Origin: Microcaldota archaeon
GTDB taxonomy: Archaea > Micrarchaeota > Micrarchaeia > Micrarchaeales > CABMGC01
Assembly (NCBI GenBank): GCA_021848025.1
Contig: JAJZND010000014.1
Span: 1-40,457, forward strand
DNA: 40,457 bases
Direction: 5' to 3'
This document shows, in pieces, positions 1 through 9,973 of the stretch (position 1 is its first letter; the number at the start of each line of letters is the position of its first letter). A program made the translations under genes and the position numbers. The notes under the pieces were generated by a model, which saw only the letters and a list, made by a program, of their open reading frames with translations, was not told the origin of the DNA and searched no databases.

Positions 1-2
1 AT

Positions 3-83
3 GGCAGGGCAGCAGTGAAGGTTGCAACAAACTATTTCTGCAGAAGCTTCGGCGATATCTTCGAAGAAAATGAGCGCAAGTGA
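3..83 (+). CDS. C-terminal fragment of a CDS truncated by the window start (…GRAAVKVATNYFCRSFGDIFEENERK*), function unknown
   Basis: Open frame from the window edge to TGA at 81-83; too short to assign. Confidence 0.4.
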   Translation, partial: GRAAVKVATNYFCRSFGDIFEENERK

Positions 84-193
84 GGAAGCCGTTTATGCCT
101 GACTTGCTTTCTACGCTTTTATGATTAAAGATGCATGCATTTGGAGCGGAGCACTATATCCGTGGTTTGCAAATTCTCTTAACGCTTTCATTC

Positions 194-523
194 TTATCCG
201 TATTCCACTTTTATGGCATAAATCGTAGGTTCCTCGTACGGATGTACTTTGCGTATTGCATTGCAGACTGCCCTTACTTTTCCGTTAGGGCAGGTCATTT
301 CTATCCGCACAGAAGGTACTTTTGATACGCTGCCAATCTTTCCTATGCTTGGGTGCGCGCCTTTTTCAGACTTCCATGTGCCATAGCCTCGCGTCACAAC
401 TGCGCCTCTGCTGTAATTTTTATATCTGCCCGCGCCTGCCTTGGATGCCTCATCAAGTATCTTATCTATCAGGATTTCCTTATCCGGGCAATCAAATACA
501 ATTATATATCCCATATTGCTCAA
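194..523 (-). CDS. NIF3/YqfO-insert-like (CutA-like fold) small protein
   Basis: 109 aa; GAGRYxxY…G.WK…G.HP..G..G…V.S.R.E…..HPYEEPTIY pattern typical of the YqfO/NIF3-type domain. Confidence 0.7.
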   Translation of the reverse strand: MSNMGYIIVFDCPDKEILIDKILDEASKAGAGRYKNYSRGAVVTRGYGTWKSEKGAHPSIGKIGSVSKVPSVRIEMTCPNGKVRAVCNAIRKVHPYEEPTIYAIKVEYG

Positions 524-689
524 TCTTATGATTATTTGCGTTCAAATTAAAAATTTGCGCTATGGCCTGATAGAATAACACCTTGTTTTAAATACCTTGC
601 AGTAGCATATAATTTAGGATATCCTATACATAGCATGCGCCAAGTGTATCGACCCGAAAATAAATTTTAAACCTCCCACCCTGAGATCT

Positions 690-2117
690 ATGTCAGAAGC
701 AAAACCTGTTCATGAGAATATAATACTTGCAGTCATACTCGTAGCCGTGCTGATGGCTGCGATAGACTCTACCATAGTTCTGCTCGCGTTCCCATCCATA
801 GTAACTTCACTGCATTCGAACCTTGCAACAATAATATGGGTTATACTGATATACATGCTGGTTAGCGCGGTTGCAACTACGCAGTTCGGCAAGGTGGGAG
901 ATATATATGGGAGAGCTCGGATATTCATGGCCGGTCTTGCCGTATTTACTGTATCATCATTCCTTTGCGGCATAGCCCCTACAGACGTGTCACTGATTGC
1001 ATTCAGGATTTTGCAGGGAGTGGGAAGTGCGATGATATCGGCAACAAGCGGTGCCATAATAGCAGATACATTTGAGAGACACAGAATAGGAAGAGCGTTC
1101 GGCTTTACTTCCATGGCGTACAACATAGGAGCCATACTCGGCATAGTCCTTGGCGGGATAATAACCACATTCATAGGCTGGCAATATATATTCTTCATAA
1201 ACGTACCAATCGGCATAGTTGCATTGGTCCTTGGAATAAAGTATATATCAGACAAGCAGACTTATGCTGCTAAGCTGGATCTCTCTGGCATGATTACGCT
1301 GGCAGTGGCACTGTCCCTGCTATTGTATGGTGGGATAGGCTATTCTTCTTCAGGCGCTACAGCAGTCAATATCGGGGCGGCCATATCAGGTTTGGTGCTT
1401 CTTATACTCTTTTATTTCATGGAAAAGAAAAGCGAGAGCCCAACAATCCCATTTGATATGTTCAACAACAAGATTTTTCGTAATTCCATATTTGCCGCAC
1501 TTCTGCAGGGTCTTGGATTTCTCGGAGTAGTCTTCATGCTGATAATGTATCTGCAGGGTGTGCGCGGTTTGACACCATTTTATGCTTCTCTGCTCCTTGT
1601 GCCAGGCTATGTTGTCAGCGGTTTAGTTTCTCCATATATGGGCAGGATGTCAGATAGGCATGGCGCCCGGATAGTAGCTACGGCAGGCATAGCACTGCAA
1701 ATACTAGGAGTACTAGTATACTTCTTCCTGAACACATCGTCATCACTATACATCGTCATATTGGGATCACTTATAACCGGAATTGGAGGTGCGATGTTCT
1801 GGCCTGCAAACAGCAGCGCGATTATGGCTCATGCTGAACAGCGCAGATTCGGCATAGCCTCCGGTCTCTCAAGGCTCTTCTCCACGATGGGAATGATGGG
1901 CAGCTTCATAGTTGTATTTGTAGTAGCTTCGCTTTCAATATCGCGTTACCAGGCATTTGAGATTTTTGCCGGCACTTCGGCCAAGCTGACTGGCAGCATT
2001 GCGAATGCATTTGTAGTAGGAATGCATTATTCCTTCGTAGCTATGATAGCAATACTTGCCGTAGCAGGCATAATCTCACTGGCCAGGGGGAAAGAAAATA
2101 GAGCAAATAAAATGTAG
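690..2117 (+). CDS. MFS multidrug efflux transporter (EmrB/QacA-like)
   Basis: 475 aa polytopic protein with MFS motif A-like G(K/R)xGDxxGRxR and the D-S-T-I-V-L TM1 motif. Confidence 0.85.
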   Translation: MSEAKPVHENIILAVILVAVLMAAIDSTIVLLAFPSIVTSLHSNLATIIWVILIYMLVSAVATTQFGKVGDIYGRARIFMAGLAVFTVSSFLCGIAPTDVSLIAFRILQGVGSAMISATSGAIIADTFERHRIGRAFGFTSMAYNIGAILGIVLGGIITTFIGWQYIFFINVPIGIVALVLGIKYISDKQTYAAKLDLSGMITLAVALSLLLYGGIGYSSSGATAVNIGAAISGLVLLILFYFMEKKSESPTIPFDMFNNKIFRNSIFAALLQGLGFLGVVFMLIMYLQGVRGLTPFYASLLLVPGYVVSGLVSPYMGRMSDRHGARIVATAGIALQILGVLVYFFLNTSSSLYIVILGSLITGIGGAMFWPANSSAIMAHAEQRRFGIASGLSRLFSTMGMMGSFIVVFVVASLSISRYQAFEIFAGTSAKLTGSIANAFVVGMHYSFVAMIAILAVAGIISLARGKENRANKM

Positions 2118-2466
2118 CTGCATTGGCCAAATTTACTGAGAAGGCAAGGATACGCGGAGCAGATTTCACAGTAATTCTAGCATATTCCTATTTACCTTAC
2201 CATTTCTTCAGAATCGGCAAGAAGTCTTCGCATAATATACTACAGAGAGCATACTTTTCAATAAAGCTGCTTTAAAAATTGAGTGCTGCACTTGAATCTA
2301 TTTAGACACGCATATATTATTTTGCAATGTAGGACTATATATTCAGATAGAGCATCACTATGAATAAGAAAATAATACAAACTTTATAATATGGAAAGGT
2401 GAAACTACGGCCGAAAAGAAGACTAATGAAAATCTAATACTTCTTATAATAGTAATAGGCACACTG

Positions 2467-3885
2467 ATGGCTTCAATAGATTCGACCATAGTCTTACTCG
2501 CATTTCCCGCTATAACAACAGCACTGCATTCCAATATCTCAACCATAATATGGGTAATATTGATTTACATTATAGTTGTAGCTGTTCTTTCAACACAGCT
2601 TGGAAGGATTGGAGACATTTTCGGCAGATCTAGGATGTTCAATCTGGGTTTTGCGACATTTACTATTGCTTCCTTCCTCTGCGGCATAGCTCCTACCGAC
2701 ATAACCCTCATAATATCCAGGGCACTTCAAGCAGTAGGAGGGGCGCTAATCTCTTCAAACAGCGGTGCCATAATAGCAGATACGTTTGAGAGACACAGGA
2801 TAGGAAGAGCATACGGATTTACAGGAATGAGCTGGAATATAGGCGCGCTTCTTGGAATTGTACTGGGGGGATTTATAACAACATTCATAGGATACAGATA
2901 CATCTTCTTTATAAACGTTCCAATAGGCATAGTTGCAGTTATACTTGGAATAAGATATCTTAAGGATACAGTAAAATCAAAGAAAAATTTTGACCTTTTT
3001 GGAATGAGTACTCTGGGGATTGCAATAGCTTTGATTTCGTACGCAGGAGTAAGCTATGCTTCTGTAGGGCTAAATGCATTAAACATGGGACTCCTTTTGG
3101 TTGGAATAATCTCAGGAATATTATTTATATTTATAGAGAAAAAAGTAAAACTCCCCACTGTTAATTTTTCTATGTTTAAAAATAGGATCTTCAGAAACTC
3201 GCTGATGGCTTCCCTTTTCCAGGGATTAGGCTTTATGGGCGTGACATTCTTGCTGATAATGTATCTTCAAGGAGTAAGAGGATTCACTCCGCTTTATGCT
3301 TCTCTTCTGCTTCTTCCAGGATATGTAGTAAGCTCAATACTCTCTCCCATAATGGGGAGGTATTCTGATAGATATGGGGCTAGATTGCTTTCTACAATAG
3401 GCATAGTTTTTATGATAGCCGGTATTCTTTTTTATATAATGCTTTTAGGGGTATCATCGCCCGTTTACTATATTCTGATAGGTACTATGATAACTGGCTT
3501 TGGAGGCGCGATGTTCTGGCCGGCGAACAACAGCGCAGTTATGGCAAATGTCAGTAACGAAGTCAGAGGCGCAGCTTCAGGAACCCTGAGACTTTTTGGG
3601 AATATGGGCCTTATAGGCAGCTTTGTGATAGCATTTGTAGCGGCTTCCTCTGCAGTTCCGCGATATGTAGCATTTGAGATATTTGTTGGCACATCAAAAG
3701 TCATAGGAGGAATAGGAGGCTCCTTTGTTTATGGAATGAAGATAGCCTTTGTTTCTCTGATAGCGATGCTCTTAATTGCAGGGGTATTCTCGTTAACACG
3801 AGGCAAAGAAGACAGGCACATGCAGCAAGAGCAATCAAGGCAGAAGGAAGGGAAAGGTAAGAGATATAGTAATACGCAAAATTGA
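2467..3885 (+). CDS. MFS multidrug efflux transporter, paralog of the preceding gene; true start probably upstream of 2467
   Basis: High similarity to the 690-2117 product throughout; in-frame coding (…KKTNENLILLIIVIGTLM) continues upstream of the first ATG. Confidence 0.83.
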   Translation: MASIDSTIVLLAFPAITTALHSNISTIIWVILIYIIVVAVLSTQLGRIGDIFGRSRMFNLGFATFTIASFLCGIAPTDITLIISRALQAVGGALISSNSGAIIADTFERHRIGRAYGFTGMSWNIGALLGIVLGGFITTFIGYRYIFFINVPIGIVAVILGIRYLKDTVKSKKNFDLFGMSTLGIAIALISYAGVSYASVGLNALNMGLLLVGIISGILFIFIEKKVKLPTVNFSMFKNRIFRNSLMASLFQGLGFMGVTFLLIMYLQGVRGFTPLYASLLLLPGYVVSSILSPIMGRYSDRYGARLLSTIGIVFMIAGILFYIMLLGVSSPVYYILIGTMITGFGGAMFWPANNSAVMANVSNEVRGAASGTLRLFGNMGLIGSFVIAFVAASSAVPRYVAFEIFVGTSKVIGGIGGSFVYGMKIAFVSLIAMLLIAGVFSLTRGKEDRHMQQEQSRQKEGKGKRYSNTQN

Positions 3886-4024
3886 AATCCAGATAGTCGC
3901 TGCCAGATATATACCTGCAGTTATACCCTTGTTTTAGTATATACATTTGGACAGGCAGTTTGCAGGAAAAGTTTTTATATACGCTAGATGCACCTTACAC
4001 TGAATAAAATTCGCCTGATGCCCA

Positions 4025-4444
4025 ATGAATCTGCAGCGTAGAAATAGTGCAGTAAATGCCATTCGTATGAGCATCAGAGGTCCAGATTCGGAACTTCGTA
4101 AAGCACCTGACTCAAGCGGCAATGCATGGGAATTGCGCAGATGCTCGAATAGAATAGCATGGAGTGTCTTCACTGCTGATGGAAGCAGAATATCTGGAAT
4201 TCCTCTGGAAGCCAGCATAGAAGGAATCAGATTTATTTCAGGACTGGTGCCCTTCGTTAAGAAAGTTGGAGATAGGCAAATTGAATGGATAAAGCGCATA
4301 CAGGATGCAGCAGGATCGGTATTTTATGAGGAAAGCATGCCTTCATTGTACTTGCTCGTGAATAGGAACAAAATAGAGATGGAAAACTCAGAAGCAGATA
4401 GTAAGGCAAACGAACTTCGTGCAAATCTGAGATCTGTTTCCTGA
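4025..4444 (+). CDS. hypothetical protein
   Basis: 139 aa ORF in an otherwise non-coding gap; TATA-like tttttatata upstream at ~3991. Confidence 0.45.
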   Translation: MNLQRRNSAVNAIRMSIRGPDSELRKAPDSSGNAWELRRCSNRIAWSVFTADGSRISGIPLEASIEGIRFISGLVPFVKKVGDRQIEWIKRIQDAAGSVFYEESMPSLYLLVNRNKIEMENSEADSKANELRANLRSVS

Positions 4445-4451
4445 TGCCCAG

Positions 4452-4522
4452 TGGGCCCGCGGAGAATCGGACTCCGGTCTCTACCGTGTGAGGGTAGCGT
4501 CTTACCATTGGACTACGAGCCC
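4452..4522 (-). tRNA. tRNA-Val (anticodon CAC)
   Basis: Reverse strand folds: acceptor GGGCTCG/CGGGCCC, anticodon arm CTACC-CTCACAC-GGTAG, T-loop with TTCGA-type sequence (GTCCGATTC). Confidence 0.93.
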
Positions 4523-4545
4523 ATCAATTAGCAACAAATAACGCA

Positions 4546-5004
4546 TTATACATTAAAATACTCTTTGAATTTAGTTGTCGTTTCAACTTTTTTGCTTCTC
4601 TTGAAGCGCGTTGTCTTGACAAACTCATTTTCAAGAAGTTCTTTCATGTAGTCGTAAGTCGAGGTGCCGAAGATCTTTACAAGCTCGCTCTGCATGACTC
4701 CATTGTTTTTGTTAACATATGCAAGTATCTTCAGGGCGCCCTTGCTTATGTCAGGGCCTGATGCCAGACTGTTTACCTTGGTAGCGTAGGGCTCCTTTAG
4801 ACCGAACATGTACTTATTGTCTATTTTAAGTATCTGAAGAGAAGTCTTCTCGCTCTTGTAGTCCTCCACAAGGGAATTTAGCAGGGATTCCAGTGTGCCG
4901 ATAGTTGCTATTCCGGTTATGCCTGAAATATCCGCAACAGAAAGTGCCTTTGGCGACATGAAGAGCGCGGCCTCTATCAGTTTCTTGTATTCTAGGTTAT
5001 CCAT
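4546..5004 (-). CDS. scpB: ScpB-like segregation and condensation protein (SMC partner)
   Basis: 152 aa double winged-helix pattern (IEAALFMSPKALSVADISGITGI…LKILAYV); overlaps scpA-like gene. Confidence 0.82.
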   Translation of the reverse strand: MDNLEYKKLIEAALFMSPKALSVADISGITGIATIGTLESLLNSLVEDYKSEKTSLQILKIDNKYMFGLKEPYATKVNSLASGPDISKGALKILAYVNKNNGVMQSELVKIFGTSTYDYMKELLENEFVKTTRFKRSKKVETTTKFKEYFNV

Positions 5005-5722
5005 ATTCGTCTTCCATCCTTATTATTATTTCATCGAAGAACTTCTCCTGGATAAGCGCAATGGTGCCTTTGTTTGCAAGGAAAATCAGGGGGATGAAAA
5101 TTTCAATAAGCACATCGTTAAATTGCATGTCCTTCAGAAGATATGAAAAGGTTGTCATCTTCTCTTTGTCCAGCCTCCTTGCTATCTCTTCCTTGAGCCG
5201 CTCCTCGGCCGCTTCTATATCTACAGGATTTATCTTTATCTGAAGCTCGGGCACATACGCATCGCGGCCTGATTCCTTTGCCTGCTTCAGCTTCATCGCC
5301 TCGTCAAGAGCTTCTATGAGTTCGTTAAGAGAGACTCTGCTGTGCAGCGGCTTCCTGAGCCTAACTGACAGCCCTTCCACGTAGATGTCTGGTCGTGCCA
5401 ATATCTCCTGAGCATCCTGCACTTCGTCTCCTGCTTCTTCGAAGTCCAGCATCTCGCTCTTTAGCCTGAGAAGCACCGCAGCTGCGAGTATTATATTTGC
5501 AGGGATCCTGAGATCCATTACCTTGAGCGATTTTACAGTCTCTATGTACTTGTCGACTACTTCCACCAGGTCCACGTTCCATGGATCTATCTTGTTTTTC
5601 TTTACAAGATTGAAGAGAAGATCCTTCCATGTAGCCTCCTTTACCAGATTAGCCAGATTAAGATCTGAATTGGCAGGGAAGCTCTCTTCCTGTATCTCTA
5701 CTGTCGCCATGATTATACTCAC
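4997..5722 (-). CDS. scpA: ScpA-like kleisin
   Basis: 241 aa; LFNLVKKNKIDPWNVDLVEVVDKYIE…AAVLLRLKSEML motif typical of ScpA. Confidence 0.88.
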   Translation of the reverse strand: MSIIMATVEIQEESFPANSDLNLANLVKEATWKDLLFNLVKKNKIDPWNVDLVEVVDKYIETVKSLKVMDLRIPANIILAAAVLLRLKSEMLDFEEAGDEVQDAQEILARPDIYVEGLSVRLRKPLHSRVSLNELIEALDEAMKLKQAKESGRDAYVPELQIKINPVDIEAAEERLKEEIARRLDKEKMTTFSYLLKDMQFNDVLIEIFIPLIFLANKGTIALIQEKFFDEIIIRMEDEYG

Positions 5723-5801
5723 TCACTTAGGAATAAATAGTTTACGCCGATAAAGACTTCCTTCTCTAATTATTATATACTTTGTAGTTGGGTAGGTATA
5801 A

Positions 5802-7427
5802 GTGATACTTATGGCAGAATTCAAGAATGAATTTACCTATAGGAAATTCCTCGAGGTTGGAGACGAGAAGGGTTTTGACTTTCTCTTTGATGATGCGGTT
5901 AATACTGTGAAGAAGGGATTGCTTGGAAAAAGGCATCCCATGTATATTGGAGGGAAGGAAAGGTATGCAAATGAGGAGTTGCGGGAATATTCGCCCATAG
6001 ACCATACGCTGGTAGGCATATTTCCGAAAGGTACTAGAGAACACGCATTCTCTGCAGTACAGGCAGCGAAGAAGGCATTTGCCGAATGGTCTGAGACAGA
6101 TTACCGGGACAGGATAGCAATTATCAGAGGCGCGGCTGCGCTCTTTGCGAAGCACAAATTTGAGATAGCGGCCATAATGAGCATAGAGAATGGAAAGACG
6201 CGCTATGAATCGATAGGTGAAGTTGATGAGGCGATAGATTTCCTTAATTACTATGCGCTTGATATGGAAAGGAATAAGGGTTACAAAACAAGGGCGCTCC
6301 TTGGCGGCACCAAGGCTGCTGTGTCCGCAGGTTTCCAAGGCGCGCCAGGCAGGGAAGAGATTGTGACTATAGCGATGAAGCCGTATGGCGTCTTTGGAGT
6401 TATAGCTCCGTTCAATTTCCCTATTTCCATATCAGTAGGCATGAGCACAGGGGCCCTGATAACTGGCAATACCGTTGTCTTCAAGCCTTCTTCTACAGAC
6501 AACATGACAATGCTTACCGGATTGAAGATCTATGAAGTATTCAAAGATGCAAAGATGCCTGAGGGAGTATTCAACTATGTGACAGGACCAGGCTCGGAGG
6601 TTGGAGATGAGCTTTTGAAGAACAAAGATGTGAGCGGCATAGCCTTCACAGGATCTAAGTCGACAGGAATGAATATGCTTGCGGCTACTTATTCTGCAGG
6701 GAATCCAAAAACGTTTGTAGTGGAGATGGGAGGCAAGAATGCGGCCATAGTTTCAAAACATGCAAACATAGAAGATGCTGCTGTCGGGATAGCCAGCGCT
6801 GCGTTTGGATACGCAGGGCAGAAGTGCAGTGCCTGCTCAAGAGTATATGTGAATGAGGATGTCAAGGAAGAATTTATCAGCAAGCTGGTGGAGATAACCA
6901 GCGGATACAAGATAGGGGATCCGCTGCTCAAGGAGAATTATGTAGGTCCGTTAATCAGCAGCGGAGCCTTTGAGAAATATAATAAGGCTGTAGCCGAAGC
7001 AAAAAAGGAAGGCCGGATAATATACGGAGGCAGGGTGGTTTCTTCTGAGAAAGGTTTCTATGTGGAGCCGACAATAGCTGAGATTAAGCATGGAAACAGG
7101 CTGATGCATGATGAATTGTTCCTGCCGTTTCTCTCGGTAGATACTTACAAGGACTTTCACGAAGCCATAGCCAAGGCAAATGACATTGAATACGGGCTTA
7201 CCGGAGGCCTTTACAGCGAAAACAGGAAAGAAATAAGCGAATTCATGGAGAAGATGCAGGCAGGCGTCCTTTACGTGAACAGGAGAACCAGTGCAACTAC
7301 AGGAGCCATAGTCGGCTTCCACACATTTGTAGGCTGGAAGGGAAGCGGCCTCACAGGGAAAGGTACCGGCAGCAGATTCTACCTGCAGCAGTTTATGAGA
7401 GAGCAAAGCCAGGCAATAGTCAAATAG
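5802..7427 (+). CDS. aldehyde dehydrogenase family protein (1-pyrroline-5-carboxylate dehydrogenase-like)
   Basis: PFNFPI, FTGSKSTG, VEMGGKNAAIV, and catalytic GQKCSACSR motifs. Confidence 0.88.
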   Translation: MILMAEFKNEFTYRKFLEVGDEKGFDFLFDDAVNTVKKGLLGKRHPMYIGGKERYANEELREYSPIDHTLVGIFPKGTREHAFSAVQAAKKAFAEWSETDYRDRIAIIRGAAALFAKHKFEIAAIMSIENGKTRYESIGEVDEAIDFLNYYALDMERNKGYKTRALLGGTKAAVSAGFQGAPGREEIVTIAMKPYGVFGVIAPFNFPISISVGMSTGALITGNTVVFKPSSTDNMTMLTGLKIYEVFKDAKMPEGVFNYVTGPGSEVGDELLKNKDVSGIAFTGSKSTGMNMLAATYSAGNPKTFVVEMGGKNAAIVSKHANIEDAAVGIASAAFGYAGQKCSACSRVYVNEDVKEEFISKLVEITSGYKIGDPLLKENYVGPLISSGAFEKYNKAVAEAKKEGRIIYGGRVVSSEKGFYVEPTIAEIKHGNRLMHDELFLPFLSVDTYKDFHEAIAKANDIEYGLTGGLYSENRKEISEFMEKMQAGVLYVNRRTSATTGAIVGFHTFVGWKGSGLTGKGTGSRFYLQQFMREQSQAIVK

Positions 7428-7442
7428 TTACGCGGCGTACGC

Positions 7443-7853
7443 ATGGTCTTCACCTGGCTTCTTTACAAGACATTGAAATTCAGGCAACAGGACATATTTT
7501 ACAATAAACTGGCTCTACATGTTGACCTGGCGGATTCGGTATTTAAGAAAAGCCTTGGGCTGATGTACAGGGAAAGGCCTGGAAATGACGGCATGCTCTT
7601 TATTTCGGATCATGATGAGCGGTATGGGATATGGATGCTGAACATGAAATTCGCCATTGATATCCTGTGGCTTGACAAATCCGGCACCGTTATATCGATT
7701 AAAGAATCTGCCCGGCCCTGCACCTCGATCTTCAATTGTGAAGTCTACAGGCCGGACAAGAAGGCAAGATATGTCTTGGAGCTGGCTTCAGGCGCGTGTA
7801 AGAGATATGGCATAAGGAAAGGCTCAAAGTTCCTTCTGCACCAGATTTCATAG
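7443..7853 (+). CDS. DUF192 family protein
   Basis: GLMYRERPGNDGMLFISDHDERYGIWMLNMKFAIDILWLDKSGTV pattern diagnostic of DUF192. Confidence 0.85.
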   Translation: MVFTWLLYKTLKFRQQDIFYNKLALHVDLADSVFKKSLGLMYRERPGNDGMLFISDHDERYGIWMLNMKFAIDILWLDKSGTVISIKESARPCTSIFNCEVYRPDKKARYVLELASGACKRYGIRKGSKFLLHQIS

Positions 7854-8729
7854 TCCGCCCAACCACCTGGCAACCTCTCTGCACAGGATCTCTTCATGGA
7901 AGTGGAATGCATGGTCTGCGCCATCTATAATAACGCATCTGAAATTTGGCGATCCTGCCTTCATTTCTAATATATTGCGGCATTCGCCAGGCGGTTTGGT
8001 AGCCCATTCATCTTTCGCGCCTAACGCCACAAAGACAGGTAGTCGGATACTTCCAAATTCTTTTAGTTCTCCATCAAAATTGAAGAGCCTGCCCTCTGCC
8101 CTTTCCGGATCTGCGATTGAAAGGAATCTTTCGGCTGAGAATCCGATGTCATCCAGACCCACAATCTTATCTAGTGGCGCTCTGAGAGCCTTTACTATCA
8201 TCCCATGCATCTTTTTTCCGTACCTCTTTCTTGCCGCGTTATAGTCATCTCCAGGAGCGAGAAAGACCATCGCAGAGACGTTGGTGCTGCGAGTTTTTAG
8301 CTGATAGTACAGAATCTTCTGGCAGCCTGTGCTGTGGCCGCAGAGGATTATCTTGGAGTAACCTTCGTCCTCAAGGAACTTTATTGCGCCGCCTATATCG
8401 TACTTTGAATCCTCAAATTTCTCGTATCGCGTGCCAATCCTTATGCTTTCTTCCTTTCCATTCCTAAGCTTCTTGCCCCAGCTTTCTATGTCGTGGCCTC
8501 GCGTGTTTATAATCAATGTGGAATAGCCTTCATTTTTTAAACTATCTGCAAGCGCAAATGGGAGTATTCCTGAATAGAAACTGCTCGTCATGCCATGCAC
8601 GAAGACCATGCATCCTATGCTTTTCCGCGCCTCCGCGAAGAAGCCTGCCAGGACGAGGCCATCGGTAGCGAGGAATTTGACTAGCCGTCCTTTCTCTGAT
8701 TTAGGGTATTTTGGCTCTATCTTGGCCAT
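7848..8729 (-). CDS. alpha/beta hydrolase
   Basis: FVHGMTSSFYS oxyanion region, nucleophile elbow GHSTGCQ, late DGADHAF histidine. Confidence 0.85.
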   Translation of the reverse strand: MAKIEPKYPKSEKGRLVKFLATDGLVLAGFFAEARKSIGCMVFVHGMTSSFYSGILPFALADSLKNEGYSTLIINTRGHDIESWGKKLRNGKEESIRIGTRYEKFEDSKYDIGGAIKFLEDEGYSKIILCGHSTGCQKILYYQLKTRSTNVSAMVFLAPGDDYNAARKRYGKKMHGMIVKALRAPLDKIVGLDDIGFSAERFLSIADPERAEGRLFNFDGELKEFGSIRLPVFVALGAKDEWATKPPGECRNILEMKAGSPNFRCVIIDGADHAFHFHEEILCREVARWLGGL

Positions 8730-8863
8730 AGTATTAACCTTGTTGAAAGTAGATTCACGATTGTAAGCGTGGGATTTATATTCTTTTAGAAGTATGCTTA
8801 TGCGAGTGTTTACATGCTTGGCGAGTTTTTACCAAGCCCTGCTAGAGATCTACTTTTCCATCG

Positions 8864-9973
8864 GTGATGTTTTGCATGTCTGAGAATCAAGCATATCTCT
8901 ATCTAGAAGACGGCACAGTGATAGAAGGCGCAGGTTTTGGTGCAAGGACGCACAGATATGGGGAGCTGGTCTTCTCTACATCAATGAACGGGTATCCTGA
9001 AAGCATGACAGATCCTTCTTACAAGGGGCAGGTGCTTATTTTCACCCATCCGCTTATAGGAAATTATGGCATACCGGAGATGATATCTGAGAACGGGATA
9101 CTTGAGAATTTTGAATCAGAGGGCATAAAGACGGAGGGGATTGTGGTAAGCGAAGCAACTTCAGGCAGGAGATGGAACGGAAAGCTCACGCTTGATGAAT
9201 GGCTGCGTAATGAAGGCATACCTGGAATCTCAGGCATTGACACGCGCGAACTTACAAAGAGAATAAGGGAGGGAGGCGTGCTAAGTTGTGTAATCTCAAA
9301 CGCAGGCAAGATGGATGACCCTTTCACGGACCTCTCCAGGAAATACGACACAAATACCGGACTCATCGGGTCAGTTTCCATAGAAAAGGCCATAGTTTAC
9401 AGGGGAAGGAGCAATAAGACGATAGCGCTTGTTGACCTGGGTGTCAAGCATGGAATACTTAGGAACTTATTAAAAAGTGGATACACGCTCGCCAGGCTAC
9501 CGCATGACTGTACGGCAGACGAGATAATGAGCTATGATCCAGTTGGTGTTGTATACAGCAACGGGCCAGGCAATCCGAATACAATGAAGGTAGAATCGGA
9601 CAGCCTTGCTGCGGTGCTTGAGTACAAGCTGCCTGTGCTTGGAATCTGCCTTGGCCATCAGCTTAGCATAGCTGCGCTTGGAGGCAGAATAACGAAGATG
9701 AAGTATGGGCATAGGGCGGTAAACAAAGCAGTGGTAGATATGAAGACAGGGAGAGGATATATAACAACGCACAACCACGGCTATGCATGCTATACTCAGG
9801 ATATGCCTGCGGGAATTGAGCCGTGGCTTGTCAGCCCTGACGACAGGGTAGTTGAGGGCATTAGGCAGGAGAAACTATTAAGCGTGCAATTCCACCCTGA
9901 ATCTAGGCCAGGGACAAATGATACGCACTTCATATTCAGCGAATTCGAAAAGATGGTCAGGAATGGAACATAG
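8864..9973 (+). CDS. carA: carbamoyl-phosphate synthase small subunit
   Basis: YLEDGTVIEGAGFGA start, GICLGHQ glutamine amidotransferase motif, QFHPESRPG; likely start 8876. Confidence 0.95.
   Translation: MMFCMSENQAYLYLEDGTVIEGAGFGARTHRYGELVFSTSMNGYPESMTDPSYKGQVLIFTHPLIGNYGIPEMISENGILENFESEGIKTEGIVVSEATSGRRWNGKLTLDEWLRNEGIPGISGIDTRELTKRIREGGVLSCVISNAGKMDDPFTDLSRKYDTNTGLIGSVSIEKAIVYRGRSNKTIALVDLGVKHGILRNLLKSGYTLARLPHDCTADEIMSYDPVGVVYSNGPGNPNTMKVESDSLAAVLEYKLPVLGICLGHQLSIAALGGRITKMKYGHRAVNKAVVDMKTGRGYITTHNHGYACYTQDMPAGIEPWLVSPDDRVVEGIRQEKLLSVQFHPESRPGTNDTHFIFSEFEKMVRNGT

Noticed and set aside
710-1255. 181-aa minus-strand ORF inside the first MFS gene
   Set aside because: Antisense shadow of a strongly supported MFS CDS; no family features.
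5766-6338. 190-aa minus-strand ORF overlapping the aldehyde dehydrogenase start
   Set aside because: Antisense shadow; ALDH motifs on the plus strand are unambiguous.
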